From contig NZ_DATESC010000008.1 in NCBI RefSeq assembly GCF_035271045.1, positions 1-64,000 of the forward strand: a DNA stretch of 64,000 nt, written 5' to 3'. The notes under the pieces were generated by a model that worked only from the letters and a program-made list of their open reading frames with translations, did no database searches and had not been told where the DNA came from. This stretch comes from Marinospirillum sp035271045. Its GTDB lineage: Bacteria > Pseudomonadota > Gammaproteobacteria > Pseudomonadales > Halomonadaceae. This document shows, piece by piece, positions 43,347 through 52,105 of the stretch (the first letter of the stretch is position 1; the number at the start of each line of letters is the position of its first letter). The translations under genes were made by a program, and so were the position numbers.

Positions 43347-44318
43347 TCAACGCTTAGGCAGCTCTAGCTTAACAAACATCTGTTCAATTTCTTGTTTATT
43401 CGCCGCAACTAAAGCTTTATCAAGGGTGTCTTTATCTAAATGCGCGGCTAGTTTTTCTATAAAATGATATAGATAGCCACGCATAAAAGTACCTTTACGG
43501 ATGCCTAAGCGAGTAATGCTGGGTTCAAATAAATGGCTAGCGTCAATAACCACCAAATCATCGTCACGTACATCAGCCGCCATGTGTGCAACAATCCCCA
43601 CACCAACGCCTAAACGCACATAGGTTTTAATTACATCTGAGTCAGCAGCCGTAAAGACAATTTTAGGCGCTAATCCTGCATTCGCAAAGGCTTCATCGAC
43701 CTTGGCTCGCCCCGTAAAACCATTGATATAAGTCACCAACGGATAGTCTGCAAGCGTTTCTAAGGTTAGTTTTTTCTGCTGCGCTAAAGGGTGACTTTTT
43801 GGCACTAGAATGCAACGATTCCATTGGTAACAAGGCAGGGTGACTAAATCATTCGTATTGGCAATGGATTCAGTAGCAATCGCAAGGTCTGCTTCGCCTT
43901 CAGCAACCATTTGAGCAATTTGTGGTGGCGTACCTTGCTTTAAACTGAGTGTAACATCAGGGTATTTTTCCATAAATTGTTGAATAACGGCGGGTAAAAT
44001 ATAACGGGCTTGCGTATGAGTGGTTGCTAAAACTAAGCTGCCACGGCGCTCGTTGCTGAATTCAAATGCCACTTTTTTAATGTTTTCTGCGGTTTTTAAA
44101 ATTTCACCGGCCATATTAATCACCGCTTGCCCAGCGGGTGTAATGCGCGTTAAGTGCTTACCGCTTCGCACAAAAATTTCAATGCCTAATTCATCTTCCA
44201 ACAGGCGGATCTGCTTACTTACCCCTGGTTGAGACGTAAACATATTTTGTGCTGTAGCTGACACATTCAAATTATTATGCGCTACTTCCCAAATGTACCG
44301 TAATTGCTGCAACTTCAT
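43347..44318 (-). CDS. cysB: LysR-type regulator CysB
   Basis: This 323-residue regulator starts MKLQQLRYIWEVAHNNLNVS and has the HTH AQNMFTSQPGVSKQIRLLE. It contains RSGKHLTRITPAG and the long C-terminal sensing domain of CysB (length about 324). CysB activates cysteine biosynthesis genes with N-acetylserine. The ATG at 44318 is preferred; an upstream frame start at 44336 adds six residues. Cys genes themselves are not in the window. Confidence 0.92.
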   Translation of the reverse strand: MKLQQLRYIWEVAHNNLNVSATAQNMFTSQPGVSKQIRLLEDELGIEIFVRSGKHLTRITPAGQAVINMAGEILKTAENIKKVAFEFSNERRGSLVLATTHTQARYILPAVIQQFMEKYPDVTLSLKQGTPPQIAQMVAEGEADLAIATESIANTNDLVTLPCYQWNRCILVPKSHPLAQQKKLTLETLADYPLVTYINGFTGRAKVDEAFANAGLAPKIVFTAADSDVIKTYVRLGVGVGIVAHMAADVRDDDLVVIDASHLFEPSITRLGIRKGTFMRGYLYHFIEKLAAHLDKDTLDKALVAANKQEIEQMFVKLELPKR

Positions 44319-44393
44319 GGCAAACGCTCCAACCAAATAAAGGTTATAAGAAACAGATTATAAATTACCTTTAAGAATATAGAGAAATGCTTT

Positions 44394-46325
44394 TTAGAGC
44401 AAGAGACCTAGTTCAATCATTTTACGCCAATCTAAAATCCATGCATTTTGGGCTTGCGACTTACCTTTTAACTCTAGGCCAGTTACAGGATAACAAGGCA
44501 ACCTATCTTTGACTGCCGCAAAGGTTTTTTCGCCAATAAGAATATCTACGGTTTCACAGGGCTTAACTTCTCCTGCTTGCTTGGCAACTTGCCATTCAAG
44601 ATTTACTTCTTTGGTAACGCTTTCTAACCTTGCTGCCGTGTTTACTGCATCACCTATCGCGGTATAGTTAAAACGGTTAGCAGCACCAATATTACCAACT
44701 ACAGCCTCGCCGGTATTAATGCCTATACCCATTCTTAAGTAATGAGGATCATCCACCGAATAGGGTAGATTAAAAGCATCTAAGGCTTGCATCATACCGG
44801 CAGCTGCTAAACAAGCATGGTAGGCGTGGTCTTCATCTTTTAAAGGCGCATTAAATAAAGCCATTACAGCATCACCTATTAACTTATCTAAGGTGCCGTT
44901 ATAACAATGCACCTGATCAATCATTAATCCAAAATAACGATTTAAATGGCTGACTAAATCTTCAGTGGTTAATAGTTCAGTAGTTGGAGTAAAACCTCTT
45001 AAATCACTAAACAGCACACTTAATTGCTGACGCTTACCACCTAGCTGTAGTTCAGCTCCTTGGGCTACTAAAGTATCCACTAAGGCTGGTGCAATATAAC
45101 TACTAAAAGCTGTACGCAAATAAGCTGTTTCTATCCGATTAACTATAAATAGCCACAATTCGCCCACCAGAACAGCTGCTAGTAAAAATAACAGCGGATA
45201 AAAAACTTCTAACCATAAATTAAAAAATAAATAACCGCTTACTCCTACACCATAAACAGCCAAGCCTAAGATTAAAGACAACAGCAAACGCAGCCAAGGT
45301 AAGCTGAGTTGCCAAATTAACGATAAAAATAATAAGATCACTAACAAGCTTGCCAACAGTGCCCAGCCTGTTATATCTGTTAAGAAACTGTTATCCAGCA
45401 GGTTAGCTAAAAAGGTAAGGTGCACTAATGGCCCAGCAAGCTGACCTATGGGTGTCGCACGTAAATCGGTTACCCCTGCTTCACTTACACCTACTAACAC
45501 CCAGCGATCTGCAAGTAATTGTGGATCCCAAGTTGGCTGCATCAGCTCAGCAAAGGTAACTCTTTGCCAAGCATCTTCTGGATAAAAGTTAAGGCGTGCT
45601 TGAGATTTTTTATCTATAGGCAACTTTTGTTTACCTAAAACTGCCAATTGCTCTACAAGCTGTAGATCTTCATAACGTCCTAAACGCCACATTTGTACCC
45701 CTAAGTTAGGTAACACTGCATCTTGTAACCAAAAAGCCAGTGGGTAATGACGAAATTTTTGGTCAGCATCGGGCGCTATATTAAGAGCTGCCAAAAAAGG
45801 TAAGGCTTCACGCAAGATAGGTATAGGTAATTCAGCTCGCTCAGTATCAATGAGCTGGGGGTTATCAATTTGCATCAAAGAGGAATGTAGAATTTGACTA
45901 TAAGCTACTTCATCGAGTTCTTTAGCCTGAGGGCCATTTAAAAAGACACCCCCAATCACTGACAAACTTTCAAGTACCTTAGCTAACTCTTGATCTTGCT
46001 CTAGATCTGTTGGTTCTGAAAACAACATATCTAAGCCTATTACATCTGCAGCTTCTAAACCTTTCAAGCCTTGTGCGATTAAATCTCGCGACCAAGGCCA
46101 ACGGCCAAAAGCTTGAATACTGGTGTTTTCTATTTCTAAAAAAACCAATTTGTTTGAAGGCTTACGCTTATTCCAATCAAAATAACTATCACTGAGTGCA
46201 CTGGCTAAAGATTGCACCATAACAGGTGGTTTTAAGGTTAATAAAAAAACCAACCCTAGTAGGCAAAGTGCTAATAGATAAATGCCTTGTTTTTTTAACA
46301 GGCTTGTCCAGTTTATTGCAACCAT
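44394..46325 (-). CDS. CHASE2-domain adenylate/guanylate cyclase
   Basis: This 643-residue protein has an N-terminal membrane helix. A periplasmic CHASE2 domain (about 35-320; FGRWPWSRDLIAQGL, IGLDMLFSEP) follows, then three closely spaced membrane segments (about 330-400). The C-terminal class III cyclase domain has SVLFSDLRGFTPTTE and LDKLIGDAVMALFNAP, holding the metal-binding Asp residues and a Lys typical of ATP selection. NYTAIGDAVNTAARLE follows. It would make cAMP in response to an extracytoplasmic signal. It overlaps the FecR-domain gene by 13 bases. Confidence 0.88.
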   Translation of the reverse strand: MVAINWTSLLKKQGIYLLALCLLGLVFLLTLKPPVMVQSLASALSDSYFDWNKRKPSNKLVFLEIENTSIQAFGRWPWSRDLIAQGLKGLEAADVIGLDMLFSEPTDLEQDQELAKVLESLSVIGGVFLNGPQAKELDEVAYSQILHSSLMQIDNPQLIDTERAELPIPILREALPFLAALNIAPDADQKFRHYPLAFWLQDAVLPNLGVQMWRLGRYEDLQLVEQLAVLGKQKLPIDKKSQARLNFYPEDAWQRVTFAELMQPTWDPQLLADRWVLVGVSEAGVTDLRATPIGQLAGPLVHLTFLANLLDNSFLTDITGWALLASLLVILLFLSLIWQLSLPWLRLLLSLILGLAVYGVGVSGYLFFNLWLEVFYPLLFLLAAVLVGELWLFIVNRIETAYLRTAFSSYIAPALVDTLVAQGAELQLGGKRQQLSVLFSDLRGFTPTTELLTTEDLVSHLNRYFGLMIDQVHCYNGTLDKLIGDAVMALFNAPLKDEDHAYHACLAAAGMMQALDAFNLPYSVDDPHYLRMGIGINTGEAVVGNIGAANRFNYTAIGDAVNTAARLESVTKEVNLEWQVAKQAGEVKPCETVDILIGEKTFAAVKDRLPCYPVTGLELKGKSQAQNAWILDWRKMIELGLLL

Positions 46326-47089
46326 GACGTAAGCTGCTGCTGTAGTTTTTCAACCGTTTTGCTAATAGGCACATCTACTGCTTCTGGCTTTACACTGTCA
46401 CCACTTAAAGTAAGCTGCCGACCAGCTTTTAAGTCCACACCCGCTACATAAGCTTGAAACTCAGCCATTTGCTGTTCTTTATAGTCATTAAAAGCTTGGT
46501 TAAGATCACTTTTATATTTAGTAAAAGACTTTTGTTGATATTCACTGTATTCCTGAAAGCTCATTTCAGAAACAGGTTTGGTGCGATAATAAGCCATCTC
46601 TTGACCATCCTGTCGCTCAACTGCAACCGAACCCTTAAATAAAGCCACATCATTACGCTCAGTTTGACTGCTAACTAAAAACTCAGTGCCTTTAACGCCT
46701 ATAACAATTAAAGGGGTTTTAGCAATAAACCTATGTCCTTCACGCTGGGAAATTTGAAATAAAGCGGCTCCTTCAGCTAAAGATAAACTGTCAACATCTA
46801 ACACCTCTAAACGGCTGTTTTCTGCTAACACCACTTCTCCACCCACATGAGCAATAAGTGCTTGTGCTTTAGAAACGGTTTGCACTAGATCACCCGTGCA
46901 AAGCGCATAAGGCAATTCAGGATTACGCACAGGAAAAGGAGAGTTAACTTTAACTAGCTGAACCTGACCTTCCATTCGCTTTAATGAAGCATAAGAGTCA
47001 CAGGTTTGGGTGGCTGCTAAACCTAAAGATGAATAGATAAAGACTAATAATAAAAAAGCTATAGATAAAAAACGCTGATGCATTTTCAT
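46313..47089 (-). CDS. FecR-domain periplasmic protein
   Basis: This 258-residue protein has a signal peptide (FLSIAFLLLVFIYSSLGLAA). A FecR domain follows with VQTVSKAQALIAHVGGEVVLAENSRLEVLD-type strands, then EGHRFIAKTPLIVIGVKGTEFLV. The C-terminal third is charged and helical. FecR-domain proteins upstream of CHASE2 cyclases are a recurrent pair. It probably presents or modulates the signal read by the CHASE2 domain. It is not followed by a sigma factor or TonB receptor as in iron uptake. Confidence 0.8.
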   Translation of the reverse strand: MKMHQRFLSIAFLLLVFIYSSLGLAATQTCDSYASLKRMEGQVQLVKVNSPFPVRNPELPYALCTGDLVQTVSKAQALIAHVGGEVVLAENSRLEVLDVDSLSLAEGAALFQISQREGHRFIAKTPLIVIGVKGTEFLVSSQTERNDVALFKGSVAVERQDGQEMAYYRTKPVSEMSFQEYSEYQQKSFTKYKSDLNQAFNDYKEQQMAEFQAYVAGVDLKAGRQLTLSGDSVKPEAVDVPISKTVEKLQQQLTSWLQ

Positions 47090-47160
47090 TGATTTTAACT
47101 CTGCAAATATAGTTTATTATTTGGCGTATGTTACTACATGCTGCAGTTGATGTGATTATA

Positions 47161-47193
47161 AATAAAAAAGACCTGCTAGTTACCTAGCAGGTC
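47161..47193 (-). terminator. terminator of the liv operon
   Basis: GACCTGCTAG (47170-47179) and CTAGCAGGTC (47184-47193) form a perfect 10-bp stem with a TTAC loop. Read leftwards it is followed by six Ts. It lies 51 bases after the livM stop. Confidence 0.92.
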
Positions 47194-47243
47194 AAACAAG
47201 GGCACAGAGAAGTTACCCACAGAGCCACATAAAAGCTTAAATC

Positions 47244-48236
47244 TTATTTAAAGTTTTTCTTTGCAAATTTTTGAATTTCGCCCACGATGCCTGCACGAAA
47301 TGCCATTACACAGGCAACAAATACTAAACCTAAGATGACGTTAACCCAATCACCCAAGGCACTTTGTGCTAATTGGTGTGTTAGCGTTAGTACAAAGGTA
47401 GCGCCAACAATGGGGCCAACTAAAGTACCTACACCGCCAACCAGAGTCATTAGGATAACTTCACCTGACATGTGCCAATGCGCATCGTTCAAAGAGGCTA
47501 ACTGGAAGACCACTGTTTTAGTGGAGCCAGCTAAACCCGCCAAACCCGCTGAGATAACAAAAGCCACTAATTTATAAGCATCTACGTTGTATCCTAGCGA
47601 AGTTGCGCGAGGTTCGTTTTCACGTATAGCTTTTAACACCTGACCAAAAGGCGAATGAATGGTGCGCTGAATTAGCATAAAACCTATTAAGAACACCGCT
47701 AGTACAAAATAGTACATAGACAGGTTGTTTTCTAAGTCTATAAAGCCAAACAGGTGACCACGAGGCACGCCCTGCATTCCATCTTCACCGCCAGTAAAGT
47801 CTGCCTGTAGGTAGAAGAAGAACACTAGTTGCGCCAGCGCTAGGGTAATCATTGCAAAATAAATACCCTGACGACGAATCGACAAGAGACCAAAGAAAGT
47901 ACCCAGAATAATGGCGGCTAAAGTACCGACAAGAATACCCACTTCAGGTGTTACCGCATGCTGGCTAAGTAGGTAACCAGTAAAGTAACCACCGGTTGCC
48001 AAGAAAGCAGCGTGTCCAAAAGACAGCAGCCCTGTATAACCAAGCACTAGATTAAAAGCACAAGCAAAGAGCGCAAAACACAGAATTTTCATTAGAAAAA
48101 CTGGGTAAGCAAGGAAAGGAGCAACCAGTGCAATAGCCAGCAAAACAACGTAAATCATCACACGACGGCGTTTAATGGCTTGTTGCGTTTTTTGTGCTGA
48201 ACTTACTCTAGCTTTTTTAATTTCAGTACTAGCCAT
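47244..48236 (-). CDS. livM: branched-chain amino acid ABC permease LivM
   Basis: This 330-residue permease has about ten membrane segments. It has LGYTGLLSFGHAAFLATGGY, a GEDGMQGVPRG segment and RIGRA-type ENEPRATSLGYNVDAYKL. VVFQLASLNDAHWHMSGEVI and LVGGVGTLVGPIVGA follow, all LivM marks. It lies 3 bases after livH. The substrate is inferred from its neighbours; this family also includes urea and amide transporters. Confidence 0.87.
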   Translation of the reverse strand: MASTEIKKARVSSAQKTQQAIKRRRVMIYVVLLAIALVAPFLAYPVFLMKILCFALFACAFNLVLGYTGLLSFGHAAFLATGGYFTGYLLSQHAVTPEVGILVGTLAAIILGTFFGLLSIRRQGIYFAMITLALAQLVFFFYLQADFTGGEDGMQGVPRGHLFGFIDLENNLSMYYFVLAVFLIGFMLIQRTIHSPFGQVLKAIRENEPRATSLGYNVDAYKLVAFVISAGLAGLAGSTKTVVFQLASLNDAHWHMSGEVILMTLVGGVGTLVGPIVGATFVLTLTHQLAQSALGDWVNVILGLVFVACVMAFRAGIVGEIQKFAKKNFK

Positions 48237-48239
48237 GGT

Positions 48240-49127
48240 CTATGCCTCCTTACCAAATAGTCCTGCTGGGCGCAGCAGTAGTACAAATATCATTACTAAG
48301 AAAATTACCGTATTCGATGCCTCTGGGTAATAAACTTTGGTGAGTCCTTCAACAATACCCATTGCTAAGCCGGTAATAATTGCGCCCATAATAGAGCCCA
48401 TACCACCAATAACCACCACTGCAAATACCACAATTAATAAGTTAGCACCCATACCTGGAGCAACTGAGTAGATAGGTGCAGCTAATACGCCGGCAAAGGC
48501 GGCCAGTGCCACACCAAAACCATAAGTTAAAGTAACTAACAAGGGTACGTTAATACCAAAAGCTTGCATGATTGCAGGATTTTCAGTACCTGCTCGTAAG
48601 TAACCACCCAGCTTAGTTTTTTCAATTAAAAACCAAACGGCAATACAAACAACCAACGCAATAGCAACAATCCAACCACGGTAATAGGGTAGGAACATAA
48701 AGCCTAGATTAACACCACCACTAAGCTCGCTGGGTACTGGATAGCGATTCCCAGAAACACCAAACAAATTAGTAAATAAACCTTGGATAATCAGTGCTAA
48801 ACCAAAAGTAAGTAGCAAACCATAAATATGGTCAATATGCGTAATACGACGTAATAAGTAACGTTCTATTAATGCACCAATAGTACCCACAATAATGGGT
48901 GCTAAAAACAAAGCAGCCCAATAGTTAATACCGAGTAAATTTAATAGTAGATAAGCGGCAAAAGCCCCCAGCATATACTGGGCACCATGCGCAAAATTGA
49001 TTATCTTGAGCAGGCCAAAAATAATTGCTAACCCAAGGCTCAAAAGAGCATAAAAAGCGCCGTTAATCAGACCTAGCAACAGCTGACCGAAAAATGCGGC
49101 TGCAGGCACTCCAAATATCATGGTCAT
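48240..49127 (-). CDS. livH: branched-chain amino acid ABC permease LivH
   Basis: This 295-residue permease has eight or nine membrane segments, with FYALLSLGLAIIFGLLKIIN and FAHGAQYMLGAF at the N-terminal side. RRITHIDHIYGLLLTFG and VVIGGMGSIMGAIITGL follow, typical of LivH. The ATG at 49127 is chosen because AAGGA lies 10 bases upstream; the ORF can be extended to 49148 without motif support. A strong hairpin precedes it. Confidence 0.87.
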   Translation of the reverse strand: MTMIFGVPAAAFFGQLLLGLINGAFYALLSLGLAIIFGLLKIINFAHGAQYMLGAFAAYLLLNLLGINYWAALFLAPIIVGTIGALIERYLLRRITHIDHIYGLLLTFGLALIIQGLFTNLFGVSGNRYPVPSELSGGVNLGFMFLPYYRGWIVAIALVVCIAVWFLIEKTKLGGYLRAGTENPAIMQAFGINVPLLVTLTYGFGVALAAFAGVLAAPIYSVAPGMGANLLIVVFAVVVIGGMGSIMGAIITGLAMGIVEGLTKVYYPEASNTVIFLVMIFVLLLRPAGLFGKEA

Positions 49128-49163
49128 CTGCGTACCATCCTTTAACAAAATTCTTATTTATAA

Positions 49164-49186
49164 AGCGGGGTCAGAAGGACCCCGCT
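49164..49186 (-). terminator. hairpin between livK and livH
   Basis: AGCGGGGTC (49164-49172) and GACCCCGCT (49178-49186) form a perfect 9-bp stem with a 5-base loop. Only TTTATAAAT follows, read leftwards, so read-through to livH is likely. Such hairpins after binding-protein genes raise their mRNA level compared with the permeases. Confidence 0.7.
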
Positions 49187-49203
49187 AATCTATTTCTAAT
49201 GAC

Positions 49204-50415
49204 TTATTTTTTTACCAAAGAGCAGTTGCTCTCTGATAATGGACGGAAAGCACTATCGGCTGGAATGGTACGAATAATCTTGTATAGATCCCAAGGGTTC
49301 TTAGATTCAGCAGGCGTTTTAACTTGGGCTAGGTACATATCGTGCACCATACGGCCATCTTCACGGATGTAGCCACCCTTAGTGAACATGTCGTTAACCT
49401 TGTTTTTAGCCATTTCAGCGCGAACTATTTTGGCATTGTCACTACCTGTTGTTTCTACTGCTTTTAGGTAATGCATGGTGCTTGAGTAAATACCGGCATG
49501 AACCATACTTGGGCGAGCGTTAGTACGCTTATAGAAGTCATCTGACCAAGCACGCGCTTCTTTGTCTTTATCCCAGTACCAACCGGTTACTAGCTGAATA
49601 CCTTGCGCAGTTTTTACACCCAAAGCGTGAACGTCAGTAAGGAAGAAAAGTAGAGCAGCAACAGTTTGACCCGATTGCGCTAAGCCAAATTCACCTGCGG
49701 TAATGACCGAGTTAACGGTATCGCCACCGGCGTTAGCAAAACCAACCACCTGAGCGCCTGAAGCCTGTGCTTGTAAGATATAAGAAGAGAAGTCACTAGT
49801 GGCGAGTGGGTGACGAACCGTGCCTACAATTTTGCCGCCTTCGCGTTCAACAACGGTACGCACGTCACTTTCAAGAGAGTGACCAAACGCATAGTCAGCA
49901 GTCACGATAAACCAATTTTTGCCACCTTCAGCAACGATGGCCGAGGCTGTTGAGTTAGCTAATGGGTAAGTATCGTAAGCCCAGTGAATGTGGTTAGGAG
50001 AACAATGTTCGTTGGTAATACTTGAAGCAGCAGAACCATTAACAAGACCAATCGCATCTGAACCATTCAACACTTTAGTCGCTGCGATAGTTACGGAGGA
50101 AGCAACTAAACCTGCAACCATGTCAACCTTGTCGCTATCCAACCACTGACGAACAGTACTTGAAGCTACGTCTGGGCTATTACGGTCATCCGCATTCATT
50201 ACAACGATTTTTTTACCTTTAACCGTACCGCCAAAGTCTTCAACGGCCATACGCAAGGCTTCTAAACCATTAGGGCCAGCTAGATCGCGGTAGGTACCCG
50301 ACATATCTGCTAGATAACCAATACGCACTTCATTATCGGTGATTGCTGCCTGAGCAGCTCCTGCGGTCATTGCGGTTGCCACTGCTGCGGTTAATACTTT
50401 TTTTATTAGTTTCAT
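49204..50415 (-). CDS. branched-chain amino acid ABC substrate-binding protein
   Basis: This 403-residue periplasmic protein has a signal peptide (LTAAVATAMTAGAAQA). A type I binding fold follows: VRIGYLADMSGTYRDLAGPN, ADDRNSPDVASSTVRQWL, YPLANSTASAIVAEGGKNW and TADYAFGHSLESDV. Its length and the AAITDNEV start fit the Peripla_BP_6 family. The gene lies between the ATPases and permeases. Confidence 0.85.
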   Translation of the reverse strand: MKLIKKVLTAAVATAMTAGAAQAAITDNEVRIGYLADMSGTYRDLAGPNGLEALRMAVEDFGGTVKGKKIVVMNADDRNSPDVASSTVRQWLDSDKVDMVAGLVASSVTIAATKVLNGSDAIGLVNGSAASSITNEHCSPNHIHWAYDTYPLANSTASAIVAEGGKNWFIVTADYAFGHSLESDVRTVVEREGGKIVGTVRHPLATSDFSSYILQAQASGAQVVGFANAGGDTVNSVITAGEFGLAQSGQTVAALLFFLTDVHALGVKTAQGIQLVTGWYWDKDKEARAWSDDFYKRTNARPSMVHAGIYSSTMHYLKAVETTGSDNAKIVRAEMAKNKVNDMFTKGGYIREDGRMVHDMYLAQVKTPAESKNPWDLYKIIRTIPADSAFRPLSESNCSLVKK

Positions 50416-50464
50416 GCTTAATACCCCATTGCCTTATTGGCTTTTGTTGTTGTTTTTAATTGAA

Positions 50465-51175
50465 TCAAACACCCAAATAGGTGTTAAGTATGTCTTGTTT
50501 GCTGTCTAATTCATCCTTTTTAATTTCTTCAACAATTTGACCGTGCTCCATTAAATAATGGCGGTCGGCAATCGGTGCTGCAAAACGAAAATTCTGCTCA
50601 ACCAATAAAATAGTTAAACCTTTTTCTTTAAGCTGCATTAATACTTCGGCTAGTTTTTGTACGATAACAGGGGCTAAGCCTTCCGTTATTTCGTCTAGCA
50701 ACAACATATTAGCACCCGTGCGTAAAATACGCGCTAAAGCCAACATTTGCTGTTCACCACCTGAAAGACGCGTACCCACACTTTTACGACGCTCGTAAAG
50801 GTTAGGGAACATCGCATAGATTTCATCCAGTGACATACCACCGCTGCGGACGGTTGGTGGTAACAATAAATTTTCTTCTACGTTAAGGCTTGAAAAAATA
50901 GCACGCTCTTCTGGGCAATAACCAACACCTAAACGCGCAATATGGTGCGGTGCAGTGTTAATGGTTTCGTTACCATTAATCATAATCGAACCCGTACGGC
51001 GGCTGACCATATTCATAATGGATTTTAATGTAGTGCTGCGACCCGAACCATTACGACCTAACAAGGTAACTAACTCACCTCGGTTTATATGCAAATCTAA
51101 ACCGTGCAAAATGTGTGATTCGCCGTAATAAGAGTGAAGATCAGTAATACGCAGCTGCTCATAAGCCTTACTCAT
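50465..51175 (-). CDS. livF: branched-chain amino acid ABC ATP-binding protein LivF
   Basis: This 236-residue ATPase has a Walker A of LLGRNGSGRSTTLKS, with Arg in place of the usual Lys in GxGxGK(S/T). That is noteworthy: the Walker-A lysine normally binds ATP phosphates. The signature is RLSGGEQQMLALARIL and Walker B is NMLLLDEITEGLAP, with Glu present. Its start overlaps the livG stop by four bases. The sequence still fits LivF over its length; loss of activity is not certain. Confidence 0.85.
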   Translation of the reverse strand: MSKAYEQLRITDLHSYYGESHILHGLDLHINRGELVTLLGRNGSGRSTTLKSIMNMVSRRTGSIMINGNETINTAPHHIARLGVGYCPEERAIFSSLNVEENLLLPPTVRSGGMSLDEIYAMFPNLYERRKSVGTRLSGGEQQMLALARILRTGANMLLLDEITEGLAPVIVQKLAEVLMQLKEKGLTILLVEQNFRFAAPIADRHYLMEHGQIVEEIKKDELDSKQDILNTYLGV

Positions 51176-51948
51176 GCTTCTTCCTCCTGATGCTGATCCG
51201 CTTCAGTACCCATGTAAGCTTCCCGCACTTGAGGGTTAGCCGACACAGTCGCGTAATCACCTTCAGCAATTACAGCACCACGCGCCAAAACAGTGACTTG
51301 ATTACACAAGGTGCTAACAACACGCAAGTTATGCTCAACCATCAGAATAGTACGCCCTACTGCTGCTTTACGAATAAGCTCCGTCACACGATCAACGTCT
51401 TCCAAACCCATACCTTGGGTTGGTTCATCTAGCAGCATAATGGTAGGTTCCATTGCCAGTGTCGTGGCTAATTCAAGCGCACGCTTACGACCATAAGGCA
51501 GCTCAATAGTTACATTATCAGCATATTCATCTAAACCCACCGACTCTAACAATTCCATTGCACGGTCATTTAATTGGTTTAAAACTTTTTCACTTTTCCA
51601 AAAATGAAAAGAGTTACCCATTGGGCGCTGTAAAGCAACACGCACGTTTTCTAACACAGTCATGTGCGGGAAAACTGCCGAAATCTGGAACGAACGCACC
51701 ACACCCAAACGCGCAATTTCACTTGACTTCATTTTAACGATGGATTTACCACGGTATAAAATATCGCCACGCGTAACAGGCAGGTATTTAGTAAGCAGGT
51801 TGAAAAGCGTGGTTTTACCTGCACCGTTAGGGCCGATAAGCGCATGAATACTGCCTTCTTTCACTTGCAGGTTAACCGAGTCAACAGCAGTGAAGCCGCG
51901 AAACTCTTTAGTCAGACCTCGCGTTTCTAACACGAACTCCTGGCTCAT
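51172..51948 (-). CDS. livG: branched-chain amino acid ABC ATP-binding protein LivG
   Basis: This 258-residue ATPase has a normal Walker A (IGPNGAGKTTLFNLLT), VVRSFQISAVFPHMTVLENV, a Walker B of TIMLLDEPTQGMGLEDVD and His switch MVEHNLRVV. The ABC signature is degenerate: LPYGRKRALELATTLA replaces LSGGQ, as is common in LivG-type proteins. It starts the liv operon; a LiuR-like operator lies 84 bases upstream of its ATG. Confidence 0.88.
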   Translation of the reverse strand: MSQEFVLETRGLTKEFRGFTAVDSVNLQVKEGSIHALIGPNGAGKTTLFNLLTKYLPVTRGDILYRGKSIVKMKSSEIARLGVVRSFQISAVFPHMTVLENVRVALQRPMGNSFHFWKSEKVLNQLNDRAMELLESVGLDEYADNVTIELPYGRKRALELATTLAMEPTIMLLDEPTQGMGLEDVDRVTELIRKAAVGRTILMVEHNLRVVSTLCNQVTVLARGAVIAEGDYATVSANPQVREAYMGTEADQHQEEEA

Positions 51949-52002
51949 TGTAAATCCTCTTGCTGTGGGTTTAACCCTGTTATTTTTATACCAGCTAACT
52001 TT

Positions 52003-52073
52003 AGAGCTTGTAGAACTGATTTTTTATGACCTTGACGTAAACGTAAACCATAAACACCATTCCTACAAGCTCT
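52003..52073. repeat. inverted repeat around the liv operator
   Basis: AGAGCTTGTAG (52003-52013) and CTACAAGCTCT (52063-52073) are exact inverse complements. They flank symmetrically the LiuR-like palindrome at 52032-52047. The arms could form a stem between prpE and livG, or serve as half-sites of another regulator. Confidence 0.6.
52032..52047. promoter_or_regulatory. LiuR-like operator upstream of livG
   Basis: TTGACGTAAACGTAAA is a near-palindrome nearly identical to sites at 58199 and 59186. It matches the type of motif reported for the MerR-family regulator LiuR in gammaproteobacteria. Position before the liv operon and presence of a LiuR-like gene in the same block support the call. 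Confidence 0.65.
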
Positions 52074-52105
52074 GTTTTAGATTTTTTTGCGATTTTTAAC
52101 TTAAA

